Source: Spirochaetales bacterium
Lineage (GTDB): Bacteria; Spirochaetota; Spirochaetia; SZUA-6; JAFGRV01
Direction: 5' to 3'
DNA: 64,000 nt
Assembly (NCBI GenBank): GCA_016930085.1
Contig: JAFGHO010000069.1
Location: 81,198 to 145,197 of the forward strand
Of the stretch, positions 7,797 through 16,859 are shown one piece after another. The notes under the pieces are model-generated. The model was not told the DNA's origin, ran no database searches, and saw nothing but the letters and a program-made list of their open reading frames with translations. How positions within the stretch are numbered: the first letter of the stretch is position 1; the number at the start of each line of letters is the position of its first letter. The translations under genes were made by a program, and so were the position numbers.

Positions 7797-9053
7797 CTAA
7801 ACAATCAGGTTGACCCGGGCGTATTCTTCATCGAGGATCGACAGGACCGGAATGTTTTTTTCGAACTCCTCGATAACGCCGGCCTTTGCGTAAGGGGCTT
7901 CTTCGTTCGCCTCATTGTCCTGTTTTCCGTAGTCCTGGCCCACGGAAACCTTGAGGGAAATGGAGTCGAATCCTTCATTTTTGAGTGCGTGCTGGAGATT
8001 ATCCAGCGCGGATTCGACGATACCCCGTACATTATTATTGTCGACAAATATTCGCCCGTCTATATGATTATTCTGCATATTGATCCGCATTCGTATGCTG
8101 CCGAGCGATTCCGGCTTCAACACGATGCGGAGTTCCCCGCCCCCGTCTTCCTTGACGATGATCCGGGTATGCTTTACCATCTCGCTGCTTAAGTTTTCCC
8201 TCAGATTTTTTACAAGTTGCCGGTCGAACGATCCCTGTCCCCCGCTTACCTTCGCCCCACTCCCGTTTCCTTCCGTATCGCCTCCCATTGTCCTGTGTGA
8301 AAAAACCAGCACCGTGTCCGCGGCTGATCGTTCTGTGGATGACCCCTGCGCCGTAAACTCGACCTTGCCCCCCTCATCGTGGCCGGCCTTCACTTTTACA
8401 GTGCCCGCACCGGAACCTTCCTCCGGTTTTTTTCTCAGATCCAGAACCACAATCTTCGGCAGGGGTCCGGTACCCTCTTTTTCGATTCGCGCGGCGTCAC
8501 CCGTATCTTTTAAGGCCCTTTGTTTTTCATTGCGTCCGAGCATTTGCTCGAAAAGCTTCAGCGCGCCCCGGTTCCCGTCATCGAATATCCTGTTGAGCAG
8601 AAGACCCAGCTTTTTTAAAACTGTGTCCTTTTCTTCCCCCGCTTCTTTTCCCGCACTCTCCTTTATTTTCTTGAAGAGTTCTGAAAGCAGGTCCGCCCCC
8701 TTATCGTTCCGATCCGTTTTTTCAAATATATGCTTGAGTAGAGAAATGAGTTGCTTCAGACTGATATGTTCGAGCAGGCCCTGTGCGGCTTCCTTGAGGC
8801 CGGCTGCAAGACGCGCGTGGTCTTTTTCATCCGGTTCTTTTCCGCCGGTGAGTTTTTCCCTTACCTTCATCAACACGTCGGTAAAGGAACGTTCCCCTTC
8901 CGATCCTTTTGCTTCGGAAGTCGAGGCGGTATCGCCTTTCTGTATCTTCGAAGACTTTCCCGGATTGTCCTTCCTGAGACCGATACCGTCTTTAACGGTC
9001 CCCGTCTCCTGCATGGCGGCAGACTGAATCATGACAGGAACTGCTTGTGCCAC
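7797..9053 (-). CDS. fliK: FliK, flagellar hook-length control protein
   Basis: 418-residue secreted molecular ruler that ends hook export when the hook reaches its set length. The N-terminal two-thirds is low-complexity, rich in Lys, Glu and Gly and presumably extended, as expected for a ruler. The C-terminal Flg_hook domain (about residues 290-385) is recognisable from LRIVLKPESLGSIRMRI followed by ESALDNLQHALKNEGF. GTG at 9053 is preceded by CCGGAGG. The stop overlaps the first possible flgD GTG. A long antisense open frame over this gene is a codon-bias shadow. Confidence 0.92.
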   Translation of the reverse strand: MAQAVPVMIQSAAMQETGTVKDGIGLRKDNPGKSSKIQKGDTASTSEAKGSEGERSFTDVLMKVREKLTGGKEPDEKDHARLAAGLKEAAQGLLEHISLKQLISLLKHIFEKTDRNDKGADLLSELFKKIKESAGKEAGEEKDTVLKKLGLLLNRIFDDGNRGALKLFEQMLGRNEKQRALKDTGDAARIEKEGTGPLPKIVVLDLRKKPEEGSGAGTVKVKAGHDEGGKVEFTAQGSSTERSAADTVLVFSHRTMGGDTEGNGSGAKVSGGQGSFDRQLVKNLRENLSSEMVKHTRIIVKEDGGGELRIVLKPESLGSIRMRINMQNNHIDGRIFVDNNNVRGIVESALDNLQHALKNEGFDSISLKVSVGQDYGKQDNEANEEAPYAKAGVIEEFEKNIPVLSILDEEYARVNLIV

Positions 9054-9067
9054 AAAAACCTCCGGTT

Positions 9068-9685
9068 TTAACTTTTCCGGGCCATCTTCCTGTTCAATTC
9101 GGCGGCCCGTTCCCTGGGCATGAGCGAGAGCCAGTAAGCGACAAGTGATACTTCACCGGCCTCCTCCGCTCTTTCTTCGGTAATTCTGAAGATATCGATG
9201 ATATCCATATCATCCATTTCAAGCAGAATTTTCACTGCCTTGTCAGGTTGCATCCCGACAAGGTAATCCGAACTCAGCTCAAGGTTTCTTCTTCTTTTAT
9301 CGTATGCTTCTATCCTTTCATTAAATGAATTTTCCCGTTCCACGAGCGCTTTTTCCTGTTCTTCAAGGTCGACGATCATCTGGGAGATTTCCGCTTCCTT
9401 TTCTTTAATTTCTCCGGCCCTCTTGTCGAACTCCTCTTCAAGGAGTTCAAGCCCCTCGAGTTGTTTTTTGAGCCGTTCCCGTTCAAGAAGATACGGATCT
9501 TCGATATCCAGAATCTGCGTTCTTCCATGCAATCCAAAAAGGGTGAGTACGGGAGCAAGAACGTCCTTGCCGTCGATAAGGCCGAGGTAATCGAACCAGA
9601 TAAATCCCCCCACTGCCAGAAGGATGATCAGGAGCATCAGGACGATAACCCGCGTCCCGACACCAAAGCTAGTATAACGTGCCAC
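9068..9685 (-). CDS. flbB: FlbB, periplasmic flagellar collar protein (MotE-like)
   Basis: 205-residue protein with one N-terminal membrane segment (VIVLMLLIILLAVGGFIWF, about residues 13-31), a long coiled coil (about 65-145, dense in Glu, Lys and Arg) and a C-terminal MgtE-N-like segment (GMQPDKAVKILLEMDDMDIIDIF). FlbB is known in Borrelia as the base of the periplasmic collar that is specific to spirochaete motors and supports stator assembly. The gene sits between fliJ and fliK. GTG at 9685 overlaps the region directly after fliJ with a 1-base gap. Confidence 0.88.
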   Translation of the reverse strand: MARYTSFGVGTRVIVLMLLIILLAVGGFIWFDYLGLIDGKDVLAPVLTLFGLHGRTQILDIEDPYLLERERLKKQLEGLELLEEEFDKRAGEIKEKEAEISQMIVDLEEQEKALVERENSFNERIEAYDKRRRNLELSSDYLVGMQPDKAVKILLEMDDMDIIDIFRITEERAEEAGEVSLVAYWLSLMPRERAAELNRKMARKS

Positions 9686-9686
9686 C

Positions 9687-10145
9687 TCAACATCTCCTAT
9701 TCTTTTGTTTTTTTCTGATAAACGCCCGGGTACTCATATCGTCTGAAACCTTTGCCTCCTCGTTTCTCTGTTTTCTGTAATAAACCGCTTCCTGTCGTTC
9801 TTTCAAATGTTCGAGTACTTTGCGCCTTTTAGCGTGTTCGAGGTATTCATTTTGTACTTCCGCAAGTTCCCTTTTTCGCTTTTCGAGCTCGGCTAAGCAT
9901 TCCTTTTTTTCAAGCCGCAGCCTGTTGATATACTCTTCACTCGCCGCGAGAAAATTGTAGTCGGGCTTTCCTTCACAACTGAATTGCGCTTTTAACGCGC
10001 GTTGTGCTTCTTGAACGAGAAGCCCGATCCGGTTTTCGATGGTCACCACAATACCCGTTATTCCGGCCAGCTTGATTTCCCATTCACGTTCACGGTATCG
10101 TCTCAGGGTGAGAAGCTGCTCAAGCCTGAACCGGAACCGTTTCAT
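9687..10145 (-). CDS. fliJ: FliJ, flagellar export chaperone / ATPase stalk
   Basis: 152-residue, almost wholly alpha-helical coiled-coil protein. FliJ inserts into the FliI hexamer like the gamma stalk of F1-ATPase and links it to FlhA. The opening MKRFRFRLEQLLTLRRYRERE is the family signature (F-x-L-E-x-LL-x-LR-x-x-E). A Cys-containing middle is followed by Lys/Glu-rich helices and a basic tail. Its start overlaps the end of fliI by 26 bases, so translation is probably coupled, and flbB follows after 1 base. Confidence 0.92.
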   Translation of the reverse strand: MKRFRFRLEQLLTLRRYREREWEIKLAGITGIVVTIENRIGLLVQEAQRALKAQFSCEGKPDYNFLAASEEYINRLRLEKKECLAELEKRKRELAEVQNEYLEHAKRRKVLEHLKERQEAVYYRKQRNEEAKVSDDMSTRAFIRKKQKNRRC

Positions 10146-11478
10146 TTTCTATCTCCTTATCCGGGATCGGAATGCCCGCAATTTCCCCCGCACCCTCGAG
10201 TGCATCCCTCAGATCGGCCTTTTCCGTAATCGCCTGTATCAAATAAGCGTTGATTTCCCCCATCTTTTCGATGGCCTCATCGATCTCGGGATTGCTTCCC
10301 TTTGCGTAGGCGCCGACATTGATGAGGTCTTCGGCCTCCGTATAAACGGCGAGCATACGCCTGATATACCCGCACGCCTTTTTGGTGAAGGGCCCCGTCA
10401 CCTGCGGGGCGAGCCTCGATATCGAACCGAGCACATCGATTGCGGGATAATGGTTTCGTGAAGCGAGGCGCTTTGACAGCAGGATATGACCGTCCAGAAT
10501 GCCCCGAACCGCGTCCGATATCGGTTCGTCCATGTCATCGCCTTCGACCAGGATCGTATAGAATCCGGTGATCGTCCCCTTGTCCGAAGTACCGCTCCGT
10601 TCGAGAAGTTTCGGAAGCAGTGAAAAGACCGACGGGGTGAATCCCCTTGTTGCCGGCGGTTCGCCGATGGCGAGCCCGATCTCCCGCTGTGCCCTCGCAA
10701 AGCGCGTCACCGAATCGAACATGAGTACCACATCGTTGGAAAGATCACGGAAATATTCGGCGATCGTGGTGGCGAGGTAAGCGCCCCTGATTCTCGAGAG
10801 GGGAAGTTCGTTCGATGTGGCGGCGATAATGACCGATCGCTTGAGGCCCTCTTCTCCCAGATCATTCTCGATAAACTCCCTCACCTCTCTCCCCCGCTCG
10901 CCGATAAGGGCGATGACATTGATATCGGCCGACGTATTGCGTGCGATCATGCCTAAAAGCGTCGATTTTCCGTACCCGCTTCCGGAAAAAATACCGAGGC
11001 GCTGGCCTTTGCCCACGGTAAGGAGTCCGTCGATCGCCCTGATGCCGGTCGATATCCTTTCGGTGATCCGTCTTCTCCGGAGTACATCCGGCGGCCCCCC
11101 GAAAATCGACCGCCATTCGGCCGATCCGATATCGCCCTTTCCGTCGATCGGTTTGCCTCTGGAATTGAGTACCCTTCCGAGGAGTTTGTCGGACACGGGA
11201 ACGGCGCTGAACTCGCCTATGGCGATCACGATATTCCCCACCTCGATGCCGTCCATATCGTCATAGGTCATGAGTTGAATGACATCTTCCTTCAAACCCA
11301 CGACTTCAGCCCAGACGATTTTATCCGTTTTTGTCACGATGATCTGACAGAGTTCGCCGACAACCGCGTGAGGCCCGAAACTTTCGACCAATAACCCCTG
11401 GACCCGCTTTACCACGCCGGTAAACTTTATCGGGTCGCAGTTTTTTATCACTTCCATATATTTTTCGAAAATATTCAC
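10120..11478 (-). CDS. fliI: FliI, flagellar export ATPase
   Basis: 452-residue cytoplasmic ATPase of the type III export apparatus, homologous to the F1 beta subunit. Walker A is GSGYGKSTLLG (about residues 166-176). The Walker B strand is DVVLMFDSVTRFARAQRE, followed by the family motif GEPPATRGFTPSVFSLLPKLLER. The N-terminal beta-barrel and C-terminal helical domain are complete, and the length is typical. It follows fliH by 1 base and overlaps fliJ. FliH, FliI and FliJ, encoded in this order, form the export ATPase complex. Confidence 0.97.
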   Translation of the reverse strand: MNIFEKYMEVIKNCDPIKFTGVVKRVQGLLVESFGPHAVVGELCQIIVTKTDKIVWAEVVGLKEDVIQLMTYDDMDGIEVGNIVIAIGEFSAVPVSDKLLGRVLNSRGKPIDGKGDIGSAEWRSIFGGPPDVLRRRRITERISTGIRAIDGLLTVGKGQRLGIFSGSGYGKSTLLGMIARNTSADINVIALIGERGREVREFIENDLGEEGLKRSVIIAATSNELPLSRIRGAYLATTIAEYFRDLSNDVVLMFDSVTRFARAQREIGLAIGEPPATRGFTPSVFSLLPKLLERSGTSDKGTITGFYTILVEGDDMDEPISDAVRGILDGHILLSKRLASRNHYPAIDVLGSISRLAPQVTGPFTKKACGYIRRMLAVYTEAEDLINVGAYAKGSNPEIDEAIEKMGEINAYLIQAITEKADLRDALEGAGEIAGIPIPDKEIENETVPVQA

Positions 11479-11479
11479 C

Positions 11480-12391
11480 TTACTTGCCTTCTCCCCTGGC
11501 CCGTATCGGCATCATTTCGAGTATTTTCTCCTCTATTTCATGAAGCTGTGAGGAAATACGTGCGTCGATCTGTCCGAAATCCGTCTCGATAATACACCCG
11601 CCCTTATCGACCGATGTGTCTTCCAAAACAGTGATATTCTTTACATTCTCCACCATCTCCTGGAACTCTTTTATATGAGAAGAGGTCAACTCCAAATCAG
11701 CCAGATTTACGCGGATCACCACATCGCCGCGCCCTTTCATCTTGCGGAGGGCCTGAATCACATTGTTGATCACCACGTTTTTCTGATTTTCCGAAATCAC
11801 CTTGATGACCTTTTTCGCGACGAGGAGAACGAGGTTGATTACCTGTGTTTCCGATTCCTCGATAATCTGGTTACGCCGTTCGATGGTCTTTGTTATGATC
11901 ATGTGAAGCCGCTGGATAAGCCGCTCGACTTCTTCCCTGCCTTCGGTATATCCCTTTTCATGGCCTTCCTTATAACCGCGCTCATAGGCTTCCTTCTCGG
12001 TTGCGGCCACTTTGTCGTTGATCTCTTTCTCGATTTCTTCTGCCTGTTTTTTCGCATCATCGAGTACCCGCTTTGACTCGACCTCGGTCTCCTGCCTTAT
12101 TTTCTGGACTTCACCCGTTTTTTCCTGTATCTTGTCAAAGGCGACATTTTCCGCGTCATCGATAATCCTCTTCGCCTCAGCCCTGGCCTCATCGATCATC
12201 CTCGACTTTTCACTCTCCCAGTTCGCCTTGAACTCCTCCGCTTCACGCCGTAATTCGTCGAGCCTGTCCTTTGTATCGTCGACGATACTCAGATCTTCCT
12301 CGACCTCCACAACCTTCTGGGCCGGAGGTTGAATGATGATCCTTTTGTTGAGATTGACAATCTCGGTCGGACGGAAAACATGTTTAGCCAT
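11480..12391 (-). CDS. fliH: FliH, flagellar export ATPase regulator
   Basis: 303-residue stator-like regulator that dimerises, binds FliI and docks it at the C-ring. Residues 40-170 form a charged coiled coil. A stretch of regularly spaced glycines follows (YERGYKEGHEKGYTEGREEV, about 138-157), matching the GxxxG-type repeats known in FliH. The C-terminal domain (about 165-295) resembles the V/F-ATPase E/delta subunit. The protein is somewhat longer than enteric FliH, as in other spirochaetes. It lies between fliG (70-base gap) and fliI (1 base). Confidence 0.93.
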   Translation of the reverse strand: MAKHVFRPTEIVNLNKRIIIQPPAQKVVEVEEDLSIVDDTKDRLDELRREAEEFKANWESEKSRMIDEARAEAKRIIDDAENVAFDKIQEKTGEVQKIRQETEVESKRVLDDAKKQAEEIEKEINDKVAATEKEAYERGYKEGHEKGYTEGREEVERLIQRLHMIITKTIERRNQIIEESETQVINLVLLVAKKVIKVISENQKNVVINNVIQALRKMKGRGDVVIRVNLADLELTSSHIKEFQEMVENVKNITVLEDTSVDKGGCIIETDFGQIDARISSQLHEIEEKILEMMPIRARGEGK

Positions 12392-12461
12392 CGGTTTCTC
12401 TCAATCTCCTCTCATCACGGTCTTTCATATTTGTCTGACGCTCCGTCTCTCCGGCGCATCA

Positions 12462-13520
12462 TTACACGACCAGTTCGTCCTCGCCGGCACGCGCGACGAC
12501 GATTTCACCCTGTTCTTCCAGCTTGCGGATAATCGACACGATTTTCTGCTGGCTTTCCTCGACATCCTTGAGTCTGATCGGTCCCATATAATCCATATCT
12601 TCTTTCAGAAGCGTCGCCGCCCTTTTGGACATATTCCTGAAGATCTTGTCCTGGACTTCGGAATCCACCGCCTTGAGGGCCTTTGCCAGCTCCTGTGTAT
12701 CGACTTCGCGAAGAACCTTCTGGATCGCCCTGTCGTCGAGAAGAACGATATCCTCGAAAACGAACATTCGCTTCTTGATTTCTTCGGCCAGCTCGGGGTC
12801 ATCCTCCTCGAGAGATTCGATAATCGTTTTTTCAGTCGATCTGTCGACGAGGTTGAGAATATCGACGATGCTCTCGACACCGCCGGCGGCCGTATAGTCT
12901 TCGGAGGAAAGGGTGGAGAGTTTTTTCTCGAGCACACGCTCTACCTCGCGGAGGACCTCCGGTGAGGTCCTGTCCATGATCGCAATCCGTTTCGCCACAT
13001 CCGACTGTATCTCATGGGGAAGACTACCCAGAATCACGGAGGCTTTCTGCGGCTCCAGGTAGGCTAAAATGAGGGCGATCGTTTGCGGATGTTCCTGTTG
13101 AATGAAGTTGAGAAGGTGCGCCGGATCCGTTCTCCGGATGAAGTCGAACGGCCGTACCTGTAACGAGGAAGTCAATCTGTTGATAATATCGACGGCCTTT
13201 TGCGGCCCCAGTGACTTTTCGAGCAGCTCCCGGGCGTAATCGATGCCGCCCGTGGAAATAAAATCCTGTGCCATCATGAGTTCCTGGAACTCGATGAGCA
13301 CCTGATCCCGGTCCGCGGCCTCGATATTTTCGAGGCGGGCGATCTCGAAGGTCAGTTGTTCGATTTCGTCCTCCCGCAGGTGTTTGAAGATTTCCGCAGA
13401 AATCTCCGAGCCCAGCGTCACCAGAAAGATCGCTGCCTTTTGCCGCCCGTTCAGCGGTTTTTTATGACCCGATTTCTTTGTCGTCGTCGATGCCGGAACC
13501 GCGTGCGTTTTTTTAGCCAT
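12462..13520 (-). CDS. fliG: FliG, flagellar motor switch protein (torque ring)
   Basis: 352-residue C-ring protein that contacts MotA and the MS-ring. The EHPQTIA motif in the middle domain is present (QQEHPQTIALILAYLEP, about residues 138-154), as is the C-terminal charged torque helix region (DDRAIQKVLREVDTQELAKA). Its N-terminus has an extra Lys/Ala-rich leader of about 20 residues before GRQKAAIFLVTLG. Spirochaetes often have two fliG copies; this one, inside the fliF-fliH operon, corresponds to the motor FliG (usually called FliG2). The gene is 4 bases after fliF. Confidence 0.96.
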   Translation of the reverse strand: MAKKTHAVPASTTTKKSGHKKPLNGRQKAAIFLVTLGSEISAEIFKHLREDEIEQLTFEIARLENIEAADRDQVLIEFQELMMAQDFISTGGIDYARELLEKSLGPQKAVDIINRLTSSLQVRPFDFIRRTDPAHLLNFIQQEHPQTIALILAYLEPQKASVILGSLPHEIQSDVAKRIAIMDRTSPEVLREVERVLEKKLSTLSSEDYTAAGGVESIVDILNLVDRSTEKTIIESLEEDDPELAEEIKKRMFVFEDIVLLDDRAIQKVLREVDTQELAKALKAVDSEVQDKIFRNMSKRAATLLKEDMDYMGPIRLKDVEESQQKIVSIIRKLEEQGEIVVARAGEDELVV

Positions 13521-13524
13521 ACCC

Positions 13525-15243
13525 TTACTCCTCCATCAGCCAGGTACGAATAAGTTGGGCCACGTCTTCCGGATGTTCCCTGGCCATATTAATTGCATTC
13601 TCCTGCATTTCCATACGGGCACGCTCCTCCACGGTAAGTTCCACATCCATTCCCTGCTCTTCCGCGCTCTTGAGTGCCGCCTCACGCATCGCCTGGTGCT
13701 GCCGTGCGAGTTCTTCCTCCTTTTCCCTCCGCTTTCTCTCGAAATATTTGGAAAGCATCCGGAAAAAGACCCCTGATAAAATTATAGCGCCAAGCCCGAC
13801 ACAAATCCAGAAGATCGTCTGGGCGATATACCTTCCCTGAAGGGCCTTCTGGTCTTCCTTTTCGAACTGGGCCCTTCTGTCGAACTGGAAATGTTCCACC
13901 GTCACATCGTCACCCCTCGCCCTGTCATAACCGATGGCTCCCTGGATCAGGGACTCAACCGTTTTCAGTTCATCGGGGGTCACGGAATGATATATCCGTT
14001 TGAGTTTCGTGTTGTTATCCTCTTCAAAGACCGGATTCCCGTTTTTATCATACACCTTTTCCCAGTATCCGTCGATGGCAATCCCGACGGTAATTTTACC
14101 GAAATCCCACGGACGTTCGACACGTTCCTTGTCTGTCCTGTTCACATCGTAATTGCTTCGCTGGGTCGTATGATTATATTCGCCTACGAGATTCGAAAGG
14201 TCCTGATACTGGGGCGGCGTCTGGCCTTCACTTCCCGGCGGTCCTTCGGGATTGTAGCCGGTCCCCTTGAATTCTTCTTCGATATGTTCCTCGGAAATGA
14301 GAACGGACTCCTGTACCTCCCGTTCAGAGAAAGGCGTATTCGGATTATCTTCCACCATGACCACGGGGGTGATTTCATGCGAAGTGCTTTTTTCCTCGCT
14401 GAAGTCGAGGTCGATTTCCATTTTCGGAATCGTCACCCTGTCCGGCCTGTAAATGATTTGCAGGGCTTTGAGAATTTCGTGTTTGTACTCGAGTTCTTTT
14501 TCACGTTTGAGTCTGAGCTGCCGTTTTGTCAGGTTGAGTTTGTCGAGATCGGCGAGTCCCTCGTAGTCATTGAGTCTCGTCCCGTAATTGTCGGTAATAA
14601 CGATCGTTTCGTGATCGAGACCGGAGACCGCGAGCATGATGAGTTTTTCGATCCCCTCGATCTTTGCCCTGTTCTGGATCAAATCCGAGCCCGGTTTCGG
14701 GGTGATGATGACGGATGCCGTGTACGGCTTTTCATCTTCGACGAAAAGGGATTCCTCGGGAAGATCGATTTCCACTTTGACCGCGTCGATGTCTTCGAGC
14801 GCCATAAGGTGCTGCTCCAGCGATTTCTCGACGGCCCGCCGGACATTGATCTTCCGCTCGAAGTCCGTGATCGTCCACCGCTCGACATCGAATATCTCCC
14901 AGGGGTCCGCCTCCTTGGGAATGAGATCCTCCCTGACGAGGATCGTCCGCATCCTCCTGGCGGTCGGCTGGTCGGTGACCAATATTCTGTTATCCGGGGC
15001 AACCTTGTATTTTCCGGGTATTTCCTGATCGAGCCGTGCGGTGATCCTGCCTCGCAGTTCATCGTCTGAAACCGGTGAACCGATAAGCGGCACCATCGAC
15101 GGCTGTGCACTGAAAGCGACGAGCAGTACCACTGCGAGAATCACCACCCCGATACTTCCGAAAAAAATGCCCTTTTGTACCGGTGTCCATTTTCCCCATA
15201 TCTGTTTAAGCTGCTCGATAAATTTTTTTAACCATTCGTTCAT
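13525..15243 (-). CDS. fliF: FliF, flagellar MS-ring protein
   Basis: 572-residue MS-ring subunit with two membrane helices: GIFFGSIGVVILAVVLLVAF near residues 25-44, and IFWICVGLGAIILSGVFF near 480-497. Between them are the ring-building motifs (RIILVRED-type and VEIDLPEE) and a long central region. The cytoplasmic C-terminus (ARMEMQENAINMAREHPEDVAQLIRTWLMEE) is the FliG-binding tail. The ATG follows a GGGGAG site. Upstream, a 142-base gap to fliE holds two stem-loops. A 392-codon antisense open frame across this gene is a shadow. Confidence 0.97.
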   Translation of the reverse strand: MNEWLKKFIEQLKQIWGKWTPVQKGIFFGSIGVVILAVVLLVAFSAQPSMVPLIGSPVSDDELRGRITARLDQEIPGKYKVAPDNRILVTDQPTARRMRTILVREDLIPKEADPWEIFDVERWTITDFERKINVRRAVEKSLEQHLMALEDIDAVKVEIDLPEESLFVEDEKPYTASVIITPKPGSDLIQNRAKIEGIEKLIMLAVSGLDHETIVITDNYGTRLNDYEGLADLDKLNLTKRQLRLKREKELEYKHEILKALQIIYRPDRVTIPKMEIDLDFSEEKSTSHEITPVVMVEDNPNTPFSEREVQESVLISEEHIEEEFKGTGYNPEGPPGSEGQTPPQYQDLSNLVGEYNHTTQRSNYDVNRTDKERVERPWDFGKITVGIAIDGYWEKVYDKNGNPVFEEDNNTKLKRIYHSVTPDELKTVESLIQGAIGYDRARGDDVTVEHFQFDRRAQFEKEDQKALQGRYIAQTIFWICVGLGAIILSGVFFRMLSKYFERKRREKEEELARQHQAMREAALKSAEEQGMDVELTVEERARMEMQENAINMAREHPEDVAQLIRTWLMEE

Positions 15244-15334
15244 TTTCCCCTCCCCTTTTTGAATGAACGCTTATCTATGAAAAGAAGCCCCCATACGCAT
15301 TATTGCCTGGAACGCTTCGCTGTATTCTCCTCAG

Positions 15335-15376
15335 GATACGGCATCCGCCGTATCGAATGCCGGATCAAAGACCGGC
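15335..15376 (-). other. Two tandem stem-loops between fliE and fliF
   Basis: Directly after the fliE stop, two perfect inverted repeats occur in tandem. One pairs GATACGGC with GCCGTATC around a 4-base ATCC loop (15335-15354). The other pairs GCCGG with CCGGC around 8 bases (15359-15376). Neither is followed by a T-run on the minus strand, so they do not look like full terminators. In an otherwise tight operon they could protect or process the mRNA and set the ratio of rod to MS-ring products. Function is inferred only. Confidence 0.55.
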
Positions 15377-15385
15377 CCTTATTGA

Positions 15386-15715
15386 TTACCGCACGGCCAC
15401 GATCTCCCTGTATGCCCTGAGTGCCCTGTCGACGATCGTCTTTGTCATCGATAGGGCGAGATTCGCTTCGGCAACCGAGATCATTACATCATGAACGTCG
15501 ACCGAATCCGGGTCCGTCATCATCTGTTCCGAAAGTTTCGTTGTTTCGACCTGGAGGTCGTTCACGTCGTTAAAGGCGGCAAGGAGGACATCACCGAAGG
15601 ATTTTTCCGGCCCCCCCTCTTCCTTTACCGGTTTCAACGCACTCCCGAGGTGCAACGGGTGGGTCTGTTTAAGGTCGATTATATGACCCGATACCTGATC
15701 TGACCGTAAAAACAT
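15386..15715 (-). CDS. fliE: FliE, MS-ring/rod junction protein
   Basis: 109-residue rod-base protein that links the MS-ring to the proximal rod. The C-terminal two-thirds carries the family pattern: SFGDVLLAAFNDVNDLQ, then DPDSVDVHDVMISVAEANLALS and the final MTKTIVDRALRAYREIVAVR. The N-terminus is a short variable leader. It is 8 bases after flgC and belongs to the flgB-flgC-fliE rod group seen at the head of spirochaetal flagellar operons. Confidence 0.94.
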   Translation of the reverse strand: MFLRSDQVSGHIIDLKQTHPLHLGSALKPVKEEGGPEKSFGDVLLAAFNDVNDLQVETTKLSEQMMTDPDSVDVHDVMISVAEANLALSMTKTIVDRALRAYREIVAVR

Positions 15716-15723
15716 ACCTTATC

Positions 15724-16182
15724 CTACCTTCCTATTTCAAGGGCTTTTAAAAACATGCTCTTCGAACCGTTGATGATCGACACATTCGCCTCATACGAGC
15801 GTGAAGCGGAAATCATGTCCACCATCTCGTTTACCACATTGACGTTCGGGTATTCCACGTACCCCTTTCTGGGTCCCGTCTTTATCGCGTCCGGATGAGT
15901 CGGATCATAAACAAGCCTGGGCTTCGCATCATAATCCTTCTCTATCTTCTTGATACGGACGCCTTTCCCGATACCATTGTCGAGAAACTTCGGCAGAAAG
16001 GGGCTTCGCCAGTACGGTTGCCGCACCCTCGGCCTGAAGACCACCCTGCTTCTCCTGAAAGGCCCGCCTTCGTTGGTCCGTGTCGAGTTCACATTCGCGA
16101 TATTATCCGCGATCACATCGAGCCGCGTCCGCTGGGCGGTGAGCCCCGATGCCGCCGTATTGATACTTGAATACAATCCCAT
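15724..16182 (-). CDS. flgC: FlgC, proximal rod protein
   Basis: 152-residue rod protein. The N-terminal axial-family motif LDVIADNIANVNSTRTNEGGPFRR is intact, and the C-terminal helix (EYPNVNVVNEMVDMISASRSYEANVS) carries the conserved NVN and SRSYEAN elements of FlgC. Length is normal. It follows flgB by 15 bases with an AAGGGAGG-type ribosome site and precedes fliE by 8 bases. Confidence 0.96.
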   Translation of the reverse strand: MGLYSSINTAASGLTAQRTRLDVIADNIANVNSTRTNEGGPFRRSRVVFRPRVRQPYWRSPFLPKFLDNGIGKGVRIKKIEKDYDAKPRLVYDPTHPDAIKTGPRKGYVEYPNVNVVNEMVDMISASRSYEANVSIINGSKSMFLKALEIGR

Positions 16183-16197
16183 AGTACATTACCTCCC

Positions 16198-16614
16198 TTA
16201 CCTGAGTACCATATTCACCCTGGAAAACTCGCTTTGAACCATCTGTGACATCAATTGGTAGGAAAGCTGGTTCTGAAGCATTCCCATCATTTCCACCTCG
16301 ATATCGACATTATTGCCGTTGTTTTTTGCCGTGGTCAGATAATCGAGGACCCGCCGCGGTTTCACGTCCCGCCAGTTCTGCGGCCGGTTGAAATCGATAT
16401 GCCGTTCGTTGTTGAGCAGGGTCGGGAAAGGCCGCATTTTTTCGGAATCGAGGGCCCGTTTCAGACTCGACTCGAAATTGACCACGGTGCGCTTGAAATT
16501 CGGCGTATCGGCGTTCGCAATATTGTTCGACATCACATTCCGCCGCAACAGGCCGACATCCATGGTTTTGTTCAGCATGTCTATATTCCGTGAAAAGCTG
16601 CCTGTAAAAAACAT
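16198..16614 (-). CDS. flgB: FlgB, proximal rod protein
   Basis: 138-residue rod protein and first gene of the flagellar run. It carries LLRRNVMSNNIANADTPNFKRT near the N-terminus and a C-terminal helix (VDIEVEMMGMLQNQLSYQLMSQMV) typical of FlgB. ATG at 16614 is preceded by AAAGGAGTG. The 245 bases upstream, back to hslU, hold no convincing gene: a 73-codon frame there has no recognisable family. That gap contains a 6-bp inverted repeat (CGGGTT/AACCCG, 16653-16672) in the flgB leader and may carry the flagellar-operon promoter, but I could not fix one. Confidence 0.95.
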   Translation of the reverse strand: MFFTGSFSRNIDMLNKTMDVGLLRRNVMSNNIANADTPNFKRTVVNFESSLKRALDSEKMRPFPTLLNNERHIDFNRPQNWRDVKPRRVLDYLTTAKNNGNNVDIEVEMMGMLQNQLSYQLMSQMVQSEFSRVNMVLR

Positions 16615-16859
16615 ACGACGACACTCCTTTCCGTATTAATGCGGGCTGTGCACGGGTTTCTTTTTCAACCCGATACAACACCCTGGAATGCGGGGATTTT
16701 CGGTTTCAAACCCCTCCCTATTCTCCGGGAAACCGGAATTCCATGCCGGTTCCCCTGTTATATTGTCGGCGGTTTTCTTTCTCCCCATAAGAAGAAAGAA
16801 ATAGGCAAATCCGACCGTGAACACCGCCGCGCTTCTACCGTTCCCCAAACGCTTCACGC

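Noticed and set aside
8080..9027. 315-codon open frame on the plus strand
   Set aside because: It lies exactly antisense to fliK, is Ser/Pro/Phe-rich and has no ribosome site; it is a codon-bias shadow.
13891..15069. 392-codon open frame on the plus strand
   Set aside because: Antisense to fliF, which is unmistakable; no family match or ribosome site.
16636..16857. 73-codon minus-strand frame between hslU and flgB
   Set aside because: GTG start right after the hslU stop, no recognisable family, basic and low-complexity; more likely leader sequence for flgB.
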